Under the pieces are notes generated by a model. The model saw only the letters and a program-made list of their open reading frames with translations, was not told where the DNA came from and did not search any database. Below are positions 15,141-17,716 of a stretch of DNA of 17,716 bases, in pieces. Source of the stretch: Acetobacteraceae bacterium (GTDB lineage Bacteria > Pseudomonadota > Alphaproteobacteria > Acetobacterales > Acetobacteraceae); assembly GCA_003506895.1 (NCBI GenBank), contig DNXO01000053.1, positions 20,345-38,060 of the forward strand, written 5' to 3'. Position 1 is the first letter of the stretch; every line of letters starts with the position of its first letter. A program made the position numbers and the translations under genes.

Positions 15141-16541
15141 ATGCCTGATCGGACGAAAACATACGACGTGCTGGTTGCCGGGGGTGGCAACGCGGCCCTG
15201 TGCGCCGCGATCACCGCGCGCCAGGCGGGTGCGAGCGTGCTGCTGGTGGAAAGCGCCCCCAAGGCGTTCCGCGGCGGCAACAGCCGGCACACCCGCAACC
15301 TGCGGGCCATGCACGACCAGCCCAATGAGGTGCTGACCGACGCCTACAAAGAAGACGAATACTGGGACGACCTGCTGCGCGTCACCGGCGGCAACACCAA
15401 CGAAGCGCTCGCTCGGATGACCATCAGAGCGTCGTCGGGCGTGTTCGGCTGGATGAAGGATGCAGGGGTGCGGTTTCAGCCATCGCTGACCGGCACGCTG
15501 AATCTGGGCCGCACCAACGCCTTCTTCCTGGGTGGCGGCAAGGCGCTGGTGAATGCGTATTACCTGACGGCCGAACGCCTGGGGGTCGAGATCCTGTACG
15601 ACACCGAAGTCGTCAACATGAACATGGAAGACGGCTTCATCCGTTCCGTCGATATCACCTACAAGGGCTTTCCCGAGACGGTGCATGCAAAATGCGTCGT
15701 CGCCTCCTCCGGCGGGTTCCAGGCCAACCTGGAGTGGATGCGCGAATACTGGGGCGATGCGGTCGACAACTTCGTCATCCGCGGCACCCCGTACAACCGC
15801 GGCCGCGTGCTGAAGAACCTGCTGAGCCAGGGCGTCGCCTCGATCGGCGACCCGACCCAGTGCCATGCGGTTGCCCTGGACGCCCGGGCGCCGAAGTTTG
15901 ACGGCGGGATCACCACCCGCTTGGACAGCGTGCCATACAGTGTCGTGGTCAACCGCAACGGGGACCGTTTCTACGATGAGGGCGAGGACGTCTGGCCGAA
16001 ACGCTATGCCATCTGGGGCCGCCTGATCGCCCAGCAGCCCGGTCAGATTGCCTACTCGATCTGCGACAGCAAAGCCTTCCCGCTGTTCATGCCGTCGGTT
16101 TTCCCGGCGTTCAAAGCCGACACCCTGGAAGAGCTGGCGGTGAAGATGAAGCTGGACCCGACCAAGGTTCGCGAAACGGTCGATGGCTTCAACAAGGCGG
16201 TGATACCCGGCCAGGTATTCGACAACCTGAAGCTGGACGGCAACGCCACGCAGGGCCTGACGCCGAACAAGACCAACTGGGCTCGCGCGGTCGATAAAGG
16301 GCCGTTCTATGGCTATCCGCTGCGCCCCGGCATCACCTTCACCTACCTCAGCGTGAAGGTGAACGAGAAAGCCCAAGTGTTGATGGACAACGGCCAACCC
16401 GCCGGCAACCTGTTCGCATCCGGCGAAATCATGTCAGGCAATATCCTCGGCAAGGGTTACCTCGCCGGGTTCGGAATGACGATCGGGACGGTCTTCGGTC
16501 GTATCGCAGGCCAGGAGGCAGCTCGTCGTGCAAGAAACTGA
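15141..16541 (+). CDS. tcuA: FAD-dependent tricarballylate dehydrogenase-type flavoprotein
   Basis: The 466-residue protein belongs to the fumarate reductase/succinate dehydrogenase flavoprotein superfamily and most resembles TcuA, which oxidises tricarballylate to cis-aconitate. The N-terminal dinucleotide fold has YDVLVAGGGNAALCAAITA (8-26), then the FAD-contacting FRGGNSRHTRNLR that is typical of TcuA. The substrate-domain motif NRNGDRFYDEGED lies mid-protein. The C-terminus carries the FAD-binding FASGEIMSGNILGKGYLAG. No signal peptide, twin-arginine motif or haem site is seen, so it is cytoplasmic. ATG 15141 is chosen because AGGAGGGG lies 5 bases upstream and translation begins right at the FAD fold; an in-frame upstream extension crosses the intergenic region. 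Its end overlaps tcuB by 14 bases. Exact substrate is inferred from family, and related polycarboxylates are possible. Confidence 0.9.
   Translation: MPDRTKTYDVLVAGGGNAALCAAITARQAGASVLLVESAPKAFRGGNSRHTRNLRAMHDQPNEVLTDAYKEDEYWDDLLRVTGGNTNEALARMTIRASSGVFGWMKDAGVRFQPSLTGTLNLGRTNAFFLGGGKALVNAYYLTAERLGVEILYDTEVVNMNMEDGFIRSVDITYKGFPETVHAKCVVASSGGFQANLEWMREYWGDAVDNFVIRGTPYNRGRVLKNLLSQGVASIGDPTQCHAVALDARAPKFDGGITTRLDSVPYSVVVNRNGDRFYDEGEDVWPKRYAIWGRLIAQQPGQIAYSICDSKAFPLFMPSVFPAFKADTLEELAVKMKLDPTKVRETVDGFNKAVIPGQVFDNLKLDGNATQGLTPNKTNWARAVDKGPFYGYPLRPGITFTYLSVKVNEKAQVLMDNGQPAGNLFASGEIMSGNILGKGYLAGFGMTIGTVFGRIAGQEAARRARN
16513..16518 (+). promoter_or_regulatory. Ribosome-binding site fixing the tcuB GTG start
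   Basis: A perfect AGGAGG lies inside the tcuA coding region 9 bases before the GTG at 16528. The next in-frame ATG (16567) has no such site, so the GTG is preferred and the 14-base overlap with tcuA is real. Confidence 0.65.
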
Positions 16542-17637
16542 TGCCATCATCGCCGCTCGGCGGGAGATGGAAATCTGCAACGCCTGCCGCTACTGCGAGG
16601 GCTTCTGCGCCGTCTTCCCCGCGGTGGAACTGCGCCGCGAATTCTCCGCCGGGGACCTGAGCTATCTGGCGAACCTCTGCCACGGCTGCCGCGGCTGCTA
16701 CTACGCCTGCCAATACAGCCCGCCGCACGAATGGGGCATCAACGTCCCCAAGGCCCTGGCCGAGGTGCGCGCGGAAAGCTATGCCGAGTACGCATGGCCG
16801 AAACCGTTGGCATCAATGTTCAACCGCAACGGGACGGTGGTGTCGCTGATGACCGCGCTGGGCATTGCCCTGGTGCTGTTCCTGACCATGACATTGAATT
16901 CCGCCGGCAACTTCTTCGGCGCGCACGGAACGGCGCCGGACTCGTTTTATGAAGTCATTCCGCTTTGGGCGATGCAGGTCGTCGGCATCCTGACGTTCGG
17001 TTTCTCACTGGTCGCGCTGGCCATGGGAGTCCGAAACTTCTGGCGCGATGCCGGACCCAAGGACAGCATTGGCCCGATAGCCATCGCCATCGCCCTGTGG
17101 GATGTGCTGACGCTGAAGAACCTGGGTGGCGGCGGCAACGGATGCAACGATAACTCCGAGGCGTTCTCGATGCGCCGGCGCTATCTGCATCACGCCATGT
17201 TCTATGGCTTCCTTTTGTGCTTCGCCGCGACCACGACCGGCTTCATTTACCACTCGTTCCTTGGCTGGCCGGCACCGTATCCGTTCATCAGCGCCCCGGT
17301 GTTGCTGGGCACCGTCGGCGGCGTGCTTATGCTGGTCGGCACGATCGGGCTGACCGCGATGAAGTTCGTGGATGACCCGATGCCAAACGTCCGGCGCCTG
17401 CTAGGCGGCGATGTCGCCCTGCTGATGCTGTTGGCGATGATCGCGCTGACTGGCCTGTTCCTGCTGGCGGTGCGTGCCACCGGCGCGATGGGCATGGCCA
17501 TGGCGATCCACCTGGGCTTCATCCTCGCGTTCTTCGTGGTGCTGCCCTACTCCAAGATGGTCCACGGCGTTTACCGTTCGGCTGCCCTCCTCCGCCGAGC
17601 GATCGAGCGGAACATGAAGCCGCTCGGCGGGGAGTAA
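16528..17637 (+). CDS. tcuB: Tricarballylate utilisation Fe-S membrane protein (electron acceptor of TcuA)
   Basis: The 369-residue TcuB-type protein would take electrons from the flavin of TcuA into the membrane quinone pool. The N-terminus has two [4Fe-4S] ferredoxin-like sites: CNACRYCEGFC (Cys17, 20, 23, 27) and CHGCRGCYYAC (Cys51, 54, 57, 61). About six hydrophobic segments follow, near 105-126, 142-170, 221-242, 256-280, 295-316 and 323-346. They contain histidines (for example LHHAMFYG and FIYHSF) that could bind haem or quinone. The opening MEICNACRYCEGFCAVFPA is highly characteristic of this family. Translation starts at GTG 16528 inside tcuA and is surely coupled to it. A tricarballylate transporter (tcuC) and regulator (tcuR), known partners in Salmonella, are not in the window; they could lie to the right. 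Confidence 0.92.
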   Translation: MQETDAIIAARREMEICNACRYCEGFCAVFPAVELRREFSAGDLSYLANLCHGCRGCYYACQYSPPHEWGINVPKALAEVRAESYAEYAWPKPLASMFNRNGTVVSLMTALGIALVLFLTMTLNSAGNFFGAHGTAPDSFYEVIPLWAMQVVGILTFGFSLVALAMGVRNFWRDAGPKDSIGPIAIAIALWDVLTLKNLGGGGNGCNDNSEAFSMRRRYLHHAMFYGFLLCFAATTTGFIYHSFLGWPAPYPFISAPVLLGTVGGVLMLVGTIGLTAMKFVDDPMPNVRRLLGGDVALLMLLAMIALTGLFLLAVRATGAMGMAMAIHLGFILAFFVVLPYSKMVHGVYRSAALLRRAIERNMKPLGGE

Positions 17638-17643
17638 TGCCAG

Positions 17644-17658
17644 CGGCCCCAAGGGCCG
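17644..17658 (+). terminator. Small GC hairpin after tcuB
   Basis: The arms cggccc (17644-17649) and gggccg (17653-17658) with a 3-base loop begin 6 bases after the tcuB stop. There is no T-run. It may be a weak terminator or chance in GC-rich sequence. The remaining ~60 bases to the window end show nothing recognisable. Confidence 0.3.
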
Positions 17659-17716
17659 ACGGGTATGCGCGCGGGGTTGGTGCGGCGGTCGCGCGCCAAA
17701 TCAATAGGATACCAGC

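Noticed and set aside
15000..16397. A 465-codon open frame on the - strand opposite tcuA
   Set aside because: It mirrors tcuA codon phase, has no recognisable motif, and would overlap the decarboxylase alpha gene start.

Overview
The window is GC-rich, densely packed bacterial DNA. It most resembles an alphaproteobacterium, probably of the acetic-acid-bacterium group (Acetobacteraceae/Rhodospirillales). That placement is an inference from three things: the alphaproteobacterial type of glutamyl-tRNA synthetase fold, the palindromic intergenic repeats, and the gene content. No rRNA, tRNA, CRISPR array, insertion sequence or phage gene was seen.

Region 1 (1-7381, + strand) is a glycogen metabolism operon: the 3' end of glgP (glycogen phosphorylase), glgC (ADP-glucose pyrophosphorylase), glgA (glycogen synthase), then one 1339-residue gene that fuses GlgX (debranching enzyme) to MalQ (4-alpha-glucanotransferase). 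Synthesis (GlgC, GlgA) and breakdown (GlgP, GlgX, MalQ) are encoded together. No branching enzyme glgB lies inside the window; it may lie to the left. The operon is followed by two or three back-to-back palindromes (7379-7483) of the REP/BIME kind.

Region 2 (7543-10262) holds a divergent arrangement. On the - strand is an exported dihaem c-type cytochrome with no dehydrogenase partner next to it. On the + strand is a two-gene unit: a 124-residue protein of unknown function overlapping by 4 bases (ATGA) a 442-residue glutamyl-tRNA synthetase paralogue. The paralogue keeps the whole fold but has lost recognisable HIGH and KMSKS signatures and a substrate-contacting tyrosine. It is the most unusual object in the window and may be a repurposed synthetase.

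Region 3 (10343-13645, - strand) is a pair of TPR proteins with catalytic C-terminal domains: a SEC-C/TPR/sulfotransferase and, 3 bases downstream, a TPR protein with a glycosyltransferase-9-like domain. A good sigma-70-like promoter precedes them.

Region 4 (13890-17637) is a divergent carboxylic-acid module. On the - strand are the alpha and beta subunits of a thiamine-diphosphate decarboxylase of the sulfopyruvate/phosphonopyruvate decarboxylase family. On the + strand are tcuA and tcuB homologues: a flavoprotein tricarballylate dehydrogenase and its membrane Fe-S electron-transfer partner. They share a 91-base intergenic region, which suggests, but does not prove, a common pathway.
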